Shown here piece after piece: positions 52,985 through 62,105 of a DNA stretch of 64,000 nt (within the stretch, counting starts at the first letter, position 1; every line of letters begins with the position of its first letter). This DNA is from Arthrobacter sp. AL12 (GTDB lineage: Bacteria > Actinomycetota > Actinomycetes > Actinomycetales > Micrococcaceae): contig NZ_JASBQY010000015.1 in the NCBI RefSeq assembly GCF_029960645.1, forward strand, positions 40,602 to 104,601. The letters run 5' to 3'. The notes under the pieces were generated by a model. It saw nothing but the letters and a program-made list of their open reading frames with translations. It did no database searches and was not told where the DNA came from. The position numbers were made by a program, and so were the translations under genes.

Positions 52985-53743
52985 TCAGTGCCTGGGTTCC
53001 GGGCCCAGCAGCAGCCGCCGGCCGTTCAGGTCCGTTGCGGGGGAGGTGAAGAGCCCGACGGCGGCAGCGGCCAGGTCCTCCACGTCGGTGAATCCGGGGA
53101 AGCTGCGGTCCGGGGACTTCGCCCGCATGGCCGCGTCCGCGAGGGCTTTCACGACGAAGACCACCGCGGCGCTGCGCTGTTCCGTAGGGTCTTCCTTGCG
53201 GCCCGCCTGGCCGCGGTGGAAGCCGTCGGCGACGGCCAGGGTCCAGGCTTCGGCGGCGGCCTTGGCGGCCGCGTAGCTGGCGCCGCCCGCCGTCGGCCTG
53301 GCCGCTGCGGTGGAGGACACCATGGCGAAGCGCCCGGCGTCCGAGGCGGCGAGGGCATCGTAGAAGACCCGTGTGACGTTCCGCAGCGTGGTGATGGCGC
53401 CGCGTTCCAGGAACTCCCAGTCCTCGTCGCTCTGGTCCGTGATGCCCTTGGCGCCGCGCCAGCCGCCGACCAGGTGGATAACGCCGTCCACGGACCCGCC
53501 CGTTTCGGCCAGCCGGGCCTGCACCGTGGTGTGCAGCGACCGGACCGCTGCGAGGTCCGCGAGGTCGCATACCAGCGGCGTGACGCCGCTGCCGGCTTCC
53601 GCGGCGGCTGCCTTAATCCGGGGGCCGTCCGAGCCCACGGTGAAGACGGTGTGCCCGGCGCGGCGCAGCGCGCGGGCGGCGGCGATCCCCGAAGGGCCGC
53701 TGCCGCCCGTGACCACGACGTTCCGGGGGCGTTCGGTGCTCAT
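52985..53743 (-). CDS. Short-chain dehydrogenase/reductase
   Basis: 252 aa classical SDR. The cofactor motif is VVTGGSGPSGIAAARALRRAG. The active-site Ser is in MVSSTAAARP and Tyr-x3-Lys in ASYAAAKAAAEAW. HLVGGW replaces the common NNAG strand. It oxidises or reduces a carbonyl/alcohol pair with NAD(P); the substrate is unknown. Its start overlaps the stop of the DUF6421 gene by 4 bp (ATGA), so the two are translationally coupled. Confidence 0.9.
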   Translation of the reverse strand: MSTERPRNVVVTGGSGPSGIAAARALRRAGHTVFTVGSDGPRIKAAAAEAGSGVTPLVCDLADLAAVRSLHTTVQARLAETGGSVDGVIHLVGGWRGAKGITDQSDEDWEFLERGAITTLRNVTRVFYDALAASDAGRFAMVSSTAAARPTAGGASYAAAKAAAEAWTLAVADGFHRGQAGRKEDPTEQRSAAVVFVVKALADAAMRAKSPDRSFPGFTDVEDLAAAAVGLFTSPATDLNGRRLLLGPEPRH

Positions 53744-55176
53744 CCGGCGTTCAGGGCGGTGTGTGCCGTGCCGGCTGCTGTGCCGGCAGTGTTTGCCGTG
53801 CCGGCGGAACCCGTGTCGGAGGTGCCGGTGATGCCGGCCGTGGACTCGATGACGGGGCGCATCTTCTTCTCGAGGGCCTCGTAGAACATTGAGAGCGGGA
53901 ACTCGTCGTCGAGGACCTGGTCGGTGAGGCCGCGCGGCGGGCCGGTCAGCGGCAGCGCGTCCGGACCCTTGGCCCAGACGGAGGCCGGGTTGGCCGTGAC
54001 GGTGCCGGAGATCAGCTCGTAGGCAGCCAGCCAGTGCGCCATCTTGGGGCGGTCGATCGAGCGCCAGTAGAGCTCCTCGATCTTGGCGCCGAGTTCAACC
54101 ACGACGTCGGCCGCCGCGTCCCAGTCGATGCTGAGTTTGCTGTCGGTCCAGTGCAGGACGTGGTGCTGGTGCATCCACGCGAACAGCAGCTGGCCGCCGA
54201 GGCCGTCGTAGTTGCGGACCCGGGTGCCGGTGATGGCGAAGCGGAAGATCCGGTCGAAGATGACGGCGTACTGCACCAGCTTGGCGTGCCGGCGCGCCTC
54301 GGGATCGGCGTCCTCGTCCTTTTCGATCTTCACGGATTCGCGGAAGGCGGTCAGGTCGCAGCGAAGTTCCTCGAGGGAGTAGAGGAAGAAGGGCATGCGC
54401 TGCTTGATCATAAACGGGTCAAAGGGCAGGTCGCCGCGCATGTGGGTGCGGTCGTGGATGAGGTCCCACATGACGAAGGTTTCCTGGGTCAGTTCCTGGT
54501 CCTCGAGCAGGCCGGCGGCGTCCGCCGGCAGCTGCAGCGAGGTGATGTCCGCGGCGGCCCGGAGCACGCGGCGGAAGCGCGCCGCCTCGCGGTCGGCGAA
54601 GATGGCGCCCCAGGTGAAGGTCGGGGTCTGGCGGACGGCGACGGTTTCCGGGAAGAGTACCGCGGAGTTGGTGTTGTAGCCGGGGGTGAAGTCCAGGAAG
54701 CGGATCGGGACGAAGAGCTTGTTGGAGTATTCGCCCTCCTCCAGGCCGGCGATGAACTCGGGCCAGATGACTTCGATCAGCACAGCCTCGACCAGGCGGT
54801 TGCTGCTGCCGTTCTGCGTGTACATCGGGAAGACCACGAGGTGCCGCAGGCCGTTGACCCGGTGCTGCTGCGGCTGGAAGGCTTGCAGTGAGTCCAGGAA
54901 GTCGGGCACGCCGAAGCCGCCGTCGGCCCAGCGGCCGAAGTCCGTCACGAGGAGGGCGAGGTAGTCGCCGTCGTGCGGAAAGGCCGGAGCCAGGGCTTCG
55001 ATTGCCGCCGTGATCGTGCGGACATGCCCCGCGGCCGCCTCGTGGTTCGCGGTCTCCGGAACGGATCCGTCCTGAATCTGAAGTGCCTGCAGGGCGGTGG
55101 CGGCAGCCTTGAGCTGCAGCCATTCCGGGGAGCTGGCGGAGATCGGGGCAGTGGTGGTGATAGCGGTGGTGGTCAT
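53740..55176 (-). CDS. DUF6421 family protein
   Basis: 478 aa from the ATG at 55176 (MTTTAITTTAP); the open frame continues 23 codons upstream. It is soluble. The conserved blocks are HDGDYLALLVTDFGRWADGGFG, HRVNGLRHLVVFPMYTQNGSSNR, MWDLIHDRTHMRGDLPFDPFMIKQRMPFFLYSLEELRCDL and GGQLLFAWMHQHHVLHW (each quoted in part: WDLIHDRTHMRGDLPFDPF; LLFAWMHQHHVLHW). The many His and Asp suggest a metal enzyme, perhaps of the HD-type, but I would not assign a function. The C-terminus is a Gly/Thr/Ala low-complexity tail. It forms an operon with the SDR. Confidence 0.85.
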   Translation of the reverse strand: MTTTAITTTAPISASSPEWLQLKAAATALQALQIQDGSVPETANHEAAAGHVRTITAAIEALAPAFPHDGDYLALLVTDFGRWADGGFGVPDFLDSLQAFQPQQHRVNGLRHLVVFPMYTQNGSSNRLVEAVLIEVIWPEFIAGLEEGEYSNKLFVPIRFLDFTPGYNTNSAVLFPETVAVRQTPTFTWGAIFADREAARFRRVLRAAADITSLQLPADAAGLLEDQELTQETFVMWDLIHDRTHMRGDLPFDPFMIKQRMPFFLYSLEELRCDLTAFRESVKIEKDEDADPEARRHAKLVQYAVIFDRIFRFAITGTRVRNYDGLGGQLLFAWMHQHHVLHWTDSKLSIDWDAAADVVVELGAKIEELYWRSIDRPKMAHWLAAYELISGTVTANPASVWAKGPDALPLTGPPRGLTDQVLDDEFPLSMFYEALEKKMRPVIESTAGITGTSDTGSAGTANTAGTAAGTAHTALNAG

Positions 55177-55442
55177 CGTCAGCGGGCGCCTTTCTGTGTA
55201 CTGGGAGCGTCGCTCGTCAGTTGATAAAACGAGCGTAGCAAGCAAACAGGAGCCCTAATGCAAAATAGGCCTGAGCGTAAGAAAGTCTGTGGCAAGTGGG
55301 CCGTGCAGCCCGGATCAGCTCCAGTGGAAGAGGGGCTGGCCCGAATGCGGCCGAGGGGCTGGCCACAATGCCGAGGACCCCCGCCGGCGCGGCTGTGGCG
55401 GCTCCAGGCGGGGCCCCGGAAAGACCCGGCCAGGGCGCCGGG

Positions 55443-55955
55443 CTACTGCTTGGCGTCGTCCGTTGAGACCAGCTTCAGGGAGACGGAATTGATGCAGAAG
55501 CGCTGGTCGGTCGGGGTTCCGTAGCCCTCGCCCTCAAAGACATGGCCCAGGTGCGAATCGCAGTTGGCGCAACGGACCTCGACGCGTTCCATCCCCAGGG
55601 TGCGGTCGTGGATGTACCTGACCGTGCCGTCCGCGAGCGGAGCCCAGAAGGAGGGCCACCCGCAGTGCGAGTCGAACTTCTCCTGGCTGGTGAAGAGTTC
55701 CGAGCCGCAGGCGCGGCACTGGTAGACGCCGGCGGTGTGGGTATCCCAGTACTCGCCGGTATAGGGCCGCTCGGTGCCCGCCTGGCGGAGCACACGGTAC
55801 TCCTCGGGCGTCAGCTCCTGGCGCCACTGCTCGTCGGTCTTTTCGGTCGGGGATGTACCTGCCGGCGCGGTGCTGCCTTCTGTGGTGCTGTCGGTGTCGG
55901 ACCCGGCGGGGGCGGCGACGGGCGTGACTTTTGGCCTGTTACTAAAGATGCTCAT
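55443..55955 (-). CDS. msrB: Peptide-methionine (R)-S-oxide reductase
   Basis: 170 aa. Catalytic Cys154 is in QRFCINSVSL; Cys98 in SHCGWPSF may act as the resolving residue. The structural zinc site is two CxxC pairs (Cys80/83 and Cys129/132). It reduces methionine-R-sulfoxide in proteins using thioredoxin. The N-terminal 45 residues are a Thr/Ser/Pro-rich extension not needed for the fold. It is in line with a small hypothetical gene 14 bp upstream. Confidence 0.96.
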   Translation of the reverse strand: MSIFSNRPKVTPVAAPAGSDTDSTTEGSTAPAGTSPTEKTDEQWRQELTPEEYRVLRQAGTERPYTGEYWDTHTAGVYQCRACGSELFTSQEKFDSHCGWPSFWAPLADGTVRYIHDRTLGMERVEVRCANCDSHLGHVFEGEGYGTPTDQRFCINSVSLKLVSTDDAKQ

Positions 55956-55969
55956 AGCCTCAATAACGC

Positions 55970-56458
55970 TTAGGAGTCCCCGATAAATCCCGATCCGGCG
56001 TAGAGATGCAGGACCGGCAGGCCCAGCTTGTCCTGGGCCTTGGTGGCCCAGTCGGTATGGAAGGTATCCGCGACAGCGTGCGGGCGGGTAATCACCACAG
56101 CCTGCCCGGCGCCGAGTTCCTTGACCCTGGCAACCATGCTGTCGACGGCCTTGCCCTCAACGATTTCGCCGGTCACGCCGCTGCCGAGTCCGGCCAGGGC
56201 CGCGAGGGAGACGGCCAGGGTTTCGGCGGCTTCGGCGCGTTCCCCGGCCGGATCGGAGTGTGCCGTCAGTTCATGGAAGGCCTTGGAGATTTCCAGCAGG
56301 GAGAGGTTCTCCAGGAAATCCACCAGGAGGTGCCGCTCCGTGCTGGCGGGGACCAGGACCACCAGCGGTGCATCACCCCCAGCGAGCAGGGTTTCGATGT
56401 TGACGCGGTCGTCCGCGCCCAGGGGCTCTTCTGTCAGGATGACGATTGGATCACTCAT
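55970..56458 (-). CDS. Conserved hypothetical protein, UspA-like fold possible
   Basis: 162 aa, acidic and soluble. The pattern of strands and helices (PLVVLVPASTERHLLVDFLENLSLLEIS; QAVVITRPHAVADTFHTDWATKAQDKLGLPVLHLYAG, read in part as AVVITRPHAVADTFHTDW and GLPVLHLYAG) recalls a universal-stress-type alpha/beta domain but lacks a clear ATP-binding G-x2-G-x9-G motif. I do not assign a function. TAGGCT lies exactly 6 nt before the ATG without a ribosome site, so the message is probably leaderless and may include msrB. Confidence 0.75.
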   Translation of the reverse strand: MSDPIVILTEEPLGADDRVNIETLLAGGDAPLVVLVPASTERHLLVDFLENLSLLEISKAFHELTAHSDPAGERAEAAETLAVSLAALAGLGSGVTGEIVEGKAVDSMVARVKELGAGQAVVITRPHAVADTFHTDWATKAQDKLGLPVLHLYAGSGFIGDS

Positions 56459-56577
56459 GCCCCCAGCCTAGCCGTGCCCCGCTGGGCCCGCACGGATTGG
56501 CGCCCGTGTGCCCGCCGCCGGGAGTCCCTGACGTCCCGGATGCCACTCCGCGCGGTGAGTTCGGTAAGAATGGTGCC

Positions 56578-57900
56578 ATGGCTTCCTCCTCACGCCTCCT
56601 GCCGGACCCGCAGCTGATCTCCACCGTCCGTGGAAAAGCTGCCCGCGCCGTCGCGGACTCCGCCAGCGAAGTTGCGGTCCCGGGCAGCGCCAAGTGGGCC
56701 CTGGGCGGCATCATCGGCGGGAGTGCCGCGGCCGGGCTGCTCGCCGCCGGGTCCTCCGCACTGGCCCTCTATTTCGCCCGCCGCGTGATCACCCCCGCCC
56801 GGGTCCGCGAGGAGGACCAGGAGGTTCTGGCGGTGATCCGCGGAGGGCACCGGCTGCAGGTCATCCTCGCCGCGACGCCCGAGGCGACGGTCGAGGGCGT
56901 CTACGGTTTGATCTTCGACGCCGGCCGGGGACACGCCCGGATCGGCCGGATCGTGTCCTATTCGCCGGCGGAACGCACGGTGCAGCGCGAAGTCGAGGCC
57001 GTCTACAGCGGCGACCTCAGCGCGACGCGCCGCGGCTACTGGAGCGGGGCGGCCTACCCGGACCCTGCCAGCATCGGCCTGGCCTCCGAAGACGTGGAAA
57101 TCGAGGTCGAGGGCGGGACCGCCCCGGCGTGGCTGGTCCGGGCGCCGCAGGAATCCGGCATCTGGGCGATTATGGTCCACGGCCGCGGCGCGAGCCGGCA
57201 GGAGTGCCTGCGCGCTGTCCGGACGGCCCGGGAACTGGGCATGTCCAGCCTGCTGATCACCTACCGCAATGACGGCCTGGCGCCCTCGGCGCAGGACGGA
57301 CGCTACGGGCTGGGCTCCACCGAGTGGCGCGACGTCGAGGCGGCCATCGGCTTTGCCCTGGCACAGGGGGCCCGTGAAGTGGTGCTCTTTGGCTGGTCCA
57401 TGGGCGGCGCCATCTGCCTCCAGACCGCCGATTTATCGCGGTATCACCACCTGATCCGGGCCATGGTGCTCGACGCCCCGGTCATCAACTGGGTGAACGT
57501 GCTGGCACACCACGCCGAGCTCAACCGCATCCCGTCGGCGGTGGGCAGGTATGGGCAGCTGATGATGAGCCACAAGCTGGGCCGGCGGCTGACCGGCCTC
57601 GCCGCTCCGGTGGACCTGAAAGCGATGGACTGGGTGTCCCGGGCCGTGGAACTGCGCACGCCCACGCTGATCATCCACAGCGTCGATGACGAATACGTGC
57701 CCTACGGCCCGTCCGCTGCCCTGGCCGAGAAGAACCCGGAGATGGTCACCTTCGAGATGTTCGACCGCGCCCGGCACACCAAGGAATGGAACGTGGATCC
57801 GGAGCGCTGGGAACGGCTGGTTGCAGCCTGGCTGGGGCAGCGGATTGCGCCCCGCCCGAATCCGGGCCAGCAGGATCCCCCGGCCCCTGCTGCCGGTTAA
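56578..57900 (+). CDS. Alpha/beta hydrolase with N-terminal membrane anchor
   Basis: 440 aa. A hydrophobic helix at about residues 40-65 (WALGGIIGGSAAAGLLAAGS) is the likely anchor. The hydrolase domain has oxyanion motif IMVHGRGASRQE, nucleophile elbow VVLFGWSMGGAICL (Ser), a late Asp in LIIHSVDDEYVPYG and a His in RARHTKEWN, a complete triad. It resembles peptidase-S9- or esterase-like hydrolases; the substrate is unknown. Its stop overlaps that of the convergent ybaK gene in TTAA (57897-57900). Confidence 0.87.
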   Translation: MASSSRLLPDPQLISTVRGKAARAVADSASEVAVPGSAKWALGGIIGGSAAAGLLAAGSSALALYFARRVITPARVREEDQEVLAVIRGGHRLQVILAATPEATVEGVYGLIFDAGRGHARIGRIVSYSPAERTVQREVEAVYSGDLSATRRGYWSGAAYPDPASIGLASEDVEIEVEGGTAPAWLVRAPQESGIWAIMVHGRGASRQECLRAVRTARELGMSSLLITYRNDGLAPSAQDGRYGLGSTEWRDVEAAIGFALAQGAREVVLFGWSMGGAICLQTADLSRYHHLIRAMVLDAPVINWVNVLAHHAELNRIPSAVGRYGQLMMSHKLGRRLTGLAAPVDLKAMDWVSRAVELRTPTLIIHSVDDEYVPYGPSAALAEKNPEMVTFEMFDRARHTKEWNVDPERWERLVAAWLGQRIAPRPNPGQQDPPAPAAG

Positions 57901-58394
57901 GTCCTGCCGGTGCCGATCCGCGCCGTGTGCGCCCCGGTGAGCCGGATCAGTTCGGCGGGGCTCAGCTCGATGTCCAGTCCGCGCCGCCCGCCCGACACCA
58001 GGATGGTGTCCTGGCCGAGGGCGCTGTCATCGACAACCGTGGGGGAGGGCTGCCGCTGTCCCAGCGGCGAGATGCCCCCGAGCACATAGCCCGTGCGGCG
58101 CTCGGCGGCCGCCGGGTCGGCCATGGTTGCCTTCTTCCCGCCCAGCACGGCCGCCATCGCCTTGAGGTCCAGGTTCCCGCTCACGGGCACGACGCCGACG
58201 GCCAGCCGGCCGTCGACGTCGACCATCAGTGTCTTGAACACCCGGGCCGGATCGACGCCGAGCACCTTCGCGGCCTCCAGCCCGTAGCTGGCCGCCGCCG
58301 GGTCATGGCTGTAGGGGTGGGCGACGAAGGGAACCCCGGCGGCCGCCAGTGTTGCGGTGGCCGGGGTTCCCTGTGAAGCCTGTTTGCGTGCCAT
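57897..58394 (-). CDS. ybaK: Cys-tRNA(Pro) deacylase, YbaK/EbsC family
   Basis: 165 aa. The YbaK core is clear: PFVAHPYSHDPAAASYGLEAAKVLGVDPARVFKTLMV (in part ASYGLEAAKVLGVDP and RVFKTLMV) with the catalytic-site Lys54, then KKATMADPAAAERRTGYVLGGISPLGQ. It hydrolyses cysteine mischarged on tRNA-Pro, protecting translation fidelity. It lies last in the sseA-sufE-ybaK run on the minus strand, 30 bp after sufE. No own promoter is evident. Confidence 0.93.
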   Translation of the reverse strand: MARKQASQGTPATATLAAAGVPFVAHPYSHDPAAASYGLEAAKVLGVDPARVFKTLMVDVDGRLAVGVVPVSGNLDLKAMAAVLGGKKATMADPAAAERRTGYVLGGISPLGQRQPSPTVVDDSALGQDTILVSGGRRGLDIELSPAELIRLTGAHTARIGTGRT

Positions 58395-58424
58395 TCGGTC
58401 CGGGTGCCTGCGGGGCCGGGTGGC

Positions 58425-58883
58425 TTAGGGCTGCTGCGGGAGGGCAGCAACCTTGCGCTTGATCCGGCCCAGCATCGCTGTCATCCCGCGCATCCGCAGC
58501 GGCGTGATGGCCCGGGTGAGGCCGAGCAGCTCCGGCATGTCGTCAGGAACCGCCAGGATCTCCGCGGGGCGCAGCCCGTCGAGGCCCTCGTGAAGGACGC
58601 TGGCGAAGCCGCGGGTGGTGGGGGCTTCGGGTGGTGCCTTGAAGTAGAGCCGGACTCTGTCGGCCGCGCCGCCGTCGGACGCTTCCGTTTCGATGGTCAG
58701 GAACAGCGGCGACTGGCACTCGACCACCTGCTCCATCAGTTCCGGGTGGTCCTTGAGCCGGTCCGGGAGCTCCGGGAGTTCACGGGAGAACTCGAGCAGC
58801 AGCTGGAGCCGTTCGGGTTCGGTGACGGCCTGGAAGTCATCAACAATTTCCGCCAGTGCGGGGGGGAGGGCAACAGTATTCAT
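58425..58883 (-). CDS. sufE: SufE-family cysteine desulfuration protein
   Basis: 152 aa from the ATG at 58883; the open frame extends 19 codons further. The acceptor Cys56 lies in [12 protein letters not shown], and the C-terminal [22 protein letters not shown] is typical. SufE takes persulfide sulfur from a cysteine desulfurase for iron-sulfur cluster or thiolation pathways. TAAGCT is 7 nt upstream of the start. It stands 66 bp after the sulfurtransferase sseA, suggesting a joint sulfur-transfer role. Confidence 0.93.
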   Translation of the reverse strand: MNTVALPPALAEIVDDFQAVTEPERLQLLLEFSRELPELPDRLKDHPELMEQVVECQSPLFLTIETEASDGGAADRVRLYFKAPPEAPTTRGFASVLHEGLDGLRPAEILAVPDDMPELLGLTRAITPLRMRGMTAMLGRIKRKVAALPQQP

Positions 58884-58949
58884 CTCTTCCAGCTTACGCA
58901 CGCGCGGCGATTGTGTCCCGGCCGCGGCAGCAGCGTGCATTGGCGGCGG

Positions 58950-59867
58950 CTACTTGGCGGCCGGAACCGTGCCGCGGTCGCTGCCCTTGACGATCGGGAC
59001 GCGGACGGCGTTGCCCCACTCGGTCCAGGAGCCGTCGTAGTTGCGGACCGTCTCGAAGCCCAGCAGGTACTTGAGGGCGAACCAGGTGTGGCTGGAACGC
59101 TCGCCGATGCGGCAGTACGCTACGACGTCGTCGCCTTCCTGCAGCCCGGCCTCGCCCAGGTACAGCGCCTCCAGTTCGGGGCGGGTCCGGTAGGTGCCGT
59201 CCTCGGCGGCCGCCCGGGCCCACGGGATGGAGGCCGCGGTGGGGATGTGTCCGCCGCGCAGGGCGCCTTCCTCGGGGTAGGCGGGCATGTGCGTGCGCTG
59301 GCCGGTGTATTCCTCGGTGGACCGGACATCGATCAGCGGCTTGCCGAAGTGGGCCAGCACGTCGTCCTTGAAGGCGCGGATCGGGGCGTCGTTGCGCTCG
59401 ACGACGGGGTACTCGCCGGGGGTGACCGCGGGCTTATCCGTGGTGAGGGCGCGGCCCTCGGCGATCCACTTGTCCCGGCCGCCGTCGAGCAGCCGGACGT
59501 CCTCGTGGCCGAAGAGCTCGAAGACCCAGAGGGCATAGGCCGCCCACCAGTTGGATTTGTCGCCGTAGATGACGACGGTGCTGTCGCGGGAGATTCCCTT
59601 GGCCGCGGCGAGGGCGGCGAACGCTGCGCCGGCGACGTAGTCGCGGGTGACCTCGTCGTTCAGGTCCGTGTGCCAGTCGATCTTGACCGCGCCGGGGATG
59701 TGGCCCATCTCGTAGAGCAGCACATCCTCGTCGGACTCCACCACGACGAGCTTTCCGTCAGCGAGGGCACCGGAATCGATGGCGGCGGCCAGCCACTCGG
59801 TGGACACGAGCCGCTGGGGGTGGGCGTAGGCGGCGAACTTCTCGTTCTGCTCAACGGGGTAGGGCAT
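58950..59867 (-). CDS. sseA: Sulfurtransferase with two rhodanese domains (SseA type)
   Basis: 305 aa. The inactive N-terminal rhodanese domain ([14 protein letters not shown] to about 150) is followed by the active one with Cys252 in [21 protein letters not shown], the CRxGxRxxHxW-type loop of actinobacterial thiosulfate:cyanide sulfurtransferases. It transfers sulfane sulfur from thiosulfate or 3-mercaptopyruvate to thiols. The ATG has AAAGG upstream. It precedes sufE, a common actinobacterial pairing, and is divergent from zapE over 231 bp with no other feature seen. Confidence 0.94.
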   Translation of the reverse strand: MPYPVEQNEKFAAYAHPQRLVSTEWLAAAIDSGALADGKLVVVESDEDVLLYEMGHIPGAVKIDWHTDLNDEVTRDYVAGAAFAALAAAKGISRDSTVVIYGDKSNWWAAYALWVFELFGHEDVRLLDGGRDKWIAEGRALTTDKPAVTPGEYPVVERNDAPIRAFKDDVLAHFGKPLIDVRSTEEYTGQRTHMPAYPEEGALRGGHIPTAASIPWARAAAEDGTYRTRPELEALYLGEAGLQEGDDVVAYCRIGERSSHTWFALKYLLGFETVRNYDGSWTEWGNAVRVPIVKGSDRGTVPAAK

Positions 59868-60098
59868 TGTGGTGGCCTTTCACTGAAACGGTCAGGAGGC
59901 CGGGCCATGGAAGGATCGAGCGCGGCGCCGGGCCTTCTCCAACACTAGCCACGCCCCGCCGGTAATTCCCCCCAGGGTTCACACTCGGAAATATGGTCTT
60001 CGTCACGTGCTGCCCGCCCGTCCCGCGGGCGCCGACGGGCTGGTGCGCGCATTGCCGGTATTCTTTCTGGGGACAAGAGACCAGCAGAACGGACCACC

Positions 60099-61136
60099 TT
60101 GGTACAGATCGAACAGCTCGCCGCCCGCACCCCGGCAGTTTCAGTAGATGAACTCCTCAACGGGTTTTATCCGTCGCCGCGCTTCGGTGAGGTTTCGTTT
60201 TCCAGCTACCGGCCGGATCCGGAGCAGCCCAGCCAGGCCGCCGCGGTCAGGGCGCTGTCGGGATTTGCGGCCAACGTTGGTGCGCGCGACGGCGACGGGC
60301 TCTTCAAGCGCCTCTTCGGCAAGAAGGACATGTCCCGCGCCGGGATCTACCTCGACGGCGGATTCGGCGTCGGCAAGACCCACCTGCTCGCCTCGCTGTG
60401 GCACGCCGCCCCGGGACCGAAGGCCTTTGGCACCTTCGTCGAGTACACCAACCTGGTCGGGGCGCTGTCCTTCCGCAAGACAGTGGAGGCCCTGAGCCAC
60501 TACAAACTGGTCTGCATCGACGAATTCGAACTCGATGATCCGGGCGACACGGTACTGATGTCCCGCCTGATGCGCGAGCTGGCCGACGCCGGTGTCAAGC
60601 TCGCGGCCACCTCCAACACCCTGCCGGGGTCCCTCGGCGACGGCCGGTTCGCCGCCGTCGACTTCGCCCGGGAGATCCAGGTGCTGGCGGACCAGTTCGA
60701 CGTCGTCCGGATCGATGGCGAGGACTTCCGCCACCGCGGCCTGCCCGCCGCGCCGCTGCCGCTGCCGAACGACCAGCTGACGCACCACATGCAGCAGGAG
60801 TTCCTCGGCAAGACGGTGGCCCGTGACGAGTTCAGCACGCTGATCAACCACCTGGCCGGCGTCCACCCGAGCCGGTACCGGCAGATGCTCGACGGGATCG
60901 AGGGCGTGGTCTGGAAGAACGTCCACACCATCACTGAGCAGGCCGTTGCGTTGCGCTTTGTGGTGCTCGCGGACCGGCTTTACGACAAGGACGTGCCGAT
61001 CCTGGCCAGCGGTGTGCCGTTCGACCAGCTCTTCACCGAGGAAATGATGACCGGCGGGTACATGAAGAAGTACTTCCGCGCCGTCTCGCGGCTCACCGCG
61101 CTGGCCCGTGAAGGCCAGAACCACGAGCCCTCCTGA
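60099..61136 (+). CDS. zapE: Cell division protein ZapE (AFG1-like ATPase)
   Basis: 345 aa P-loop ATPase of the AFG1/LACE1 family. Walker A GGFGVGKTH is at residues 87-95, Walker B VCIDEFELDDPGD at about 142-155, and the sensor region LAATSNTLPGSLGDGRF follows. ZapE in E. coli interacts with the divisome and acts on FtsZ; in actinobacteria the role is less clear. It starts at TTG 60099 (VQIEQLAARTPAVSV). No good ribosome site is seen. It ends just before a 27-bp perfect hairpin. Confidence 0.92.
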   Translation: MVQIEQLAARTPAVSVDELLNGFYPSPRFGEVSFSSYRPDPEQPSQAAAVRALSGFAANVGARDGDGLFKRLFGKKDMSRAGIYLDGGFGVGKTHLLASLWHAAPGPKAFGTFVEYTNLVGALSFRKTVEALSHYKLVCIDEFELDDPGDTVLMSRLMRELADAGVKLAATSNTLPGSLGDGRFAAVDFAREIQVLADQFDVVRIDGEDFRHRGLPAAPLPLPNDQLTHHMQQEFLGKTVARDEFSTLINHLAGVHPSRYRQMLDGIEGVVWKNVHTITEQAVALRFVVLADRLYDKDVPILASGVPFDQLFTEEMMTGGYMKKYFRAVSRLTALAREGQNHEPS

Positions 61137-61145
61137 CTCTTCAAG

Positions 61146-61208
61146 CAACGCGGGGTCACCTCTGGCCCATCCTGACGTAAGGGATGGGCCAGAGGTGACC
61201 CCGCGTTG
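61146..61208. terminator. 27-bp perfect hairpin between convergent genes
   Basis: Arms 61146-61172 and 61182-61208 are perfect inverted repeats around a 9-nt loop. It follows zapE and precedes the 3' end of the convergent antitoxin gene. No U-tract follows. Its sequence is unrelated to the hairpin at 26801-26871. Confidence 0.8.
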
Positions 61209-61335
61209 ATCGTTAAGCGCCCTTCGACGCCGTTGGACGCCACGAAGCACCGCTCGGCACCGCTAGGTGCCGTTAAACGCCGGAGGTGCCGGCGCCACCT
61301 CTCGGCGGGACCGGCACCTCGCTGACGTACCTGGG

Positions 61336-61605
61336 TCAGAGGCCTGGCTGGCGGGGTTCCCCGGCAACGGGGGGCTCTCCGGCGACGGGATTCTGATCGG
61401 CGGCCGGCGGCGTATTCGGCCGGTTGTTCGCCTTGTCCACGAAGTCGGAAGCGCCTCGCTGCACGGCATCGATTTTCTCGGCGTGCTTTCCGCCGGTCTT
61501 GGAGTCGACGAAATCGCCGGCTTTTACGATGCCGTCCTTGATGGCTTGTTCGTTGCCACCAATTACTTTCTGAGCCTTGCCCTTTAGATCGTCAAGCAAA
61601 CCCAC
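61336..61605 (-). CDS. MT0933-type antitoxin-like protein
   Basis: 89 aa from GTG 61605, which has GGGAGG 5 nt upstream; the GTG two codons earlier sits on the ribosome site and is rejected. The core GLLDDLKGKAQKVIGGNEQAIKDGIVKAGDFVDSKTGGKHAEKID (in part NEQAIKDGIVKAGDFVDSKT) is the MT0933/Rv0909-family helix-rich domain, annotated as antitoxin in mycobacteria. A Pro-rich tail follows. No toxin-like gene is adjacent, so a housekeeping or stress role is equally possible. Confidence 0.85.
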   Translation of the reverse strand: MGLLDDLKGKAQKVIGGNEQAIKDGIVKAGDFVDSKTGGKHAEKIDAVQRGASDFVDKANNRPNTPPAADQNPVAGEPPVAGEPRQPGL

Positions 61606-61713
61606 GGGCACCTCCCTTCGGTCGCGGAGCCAGATCGCTCCTAGCGGTTTCTACCCTAGCGGGCGGCGAAGGGGGTGCCAAGGGTGTCCGCCCAGAGGGT
61701 AAAAGCTGCCGGA

Positions 61714-61777
61714 CCGGATGCACAGGGTATATCGGCCCCACCGGGCCGGATGCACAGGGTGTATCGGCCCCACCGGG
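61714..61777. repeat. 32-bp tandem repeat, two copies
   Basis: Units 61714-61745 and 61746-61777 differ at a single base. They lie between the antitoxin promoter side and the tRNA array. No coding role is supported. Confidence 0.85.
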
Positions 61778-61863
61778 CCGGGGATCCGGGCCTTGGGCAC
61801 CCCAGCTGCGCCCAGGGGCGGCAGGGCACAAAAAATAGCAGCTCCGGAGAGCTGCTCTCGTGG

Positions 61864-61935
61864 TGGGCGATACTGGGATCGAACCAGTGACCTCTTCCGT
61901 GTCAGGGAAGCGCGCTACCGCTGCGCCAATCGCCC
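61864..61935 (-). tRNA. tRNA-Val (GAC)
   Basis: Cloverleaf on the minus strand with acceptor GGGCGAT/ATCGCCC, anticodon loop CTGACAC (anticodon GAC) and T-loop TTCGATC. The next three bases encode CCA (61861-61863). Sequence identical to the copy at 62106-62177. Last gene of the five-gene minus-strand array. Confidence 0.95.
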
Positions 61936-61973
61936 GCAACCGGAAGGATCCGGAGTGGAGTTGTAATGAAGAG

Positions 61974-62046
<73 letters not shown>

Positions 62047-62105
62047 ATTTTAGTCCATGCCGGCTGGGCCGGTGGTACTGCATCAAGCAAGTTGCCTTGC
62101 TTTAG

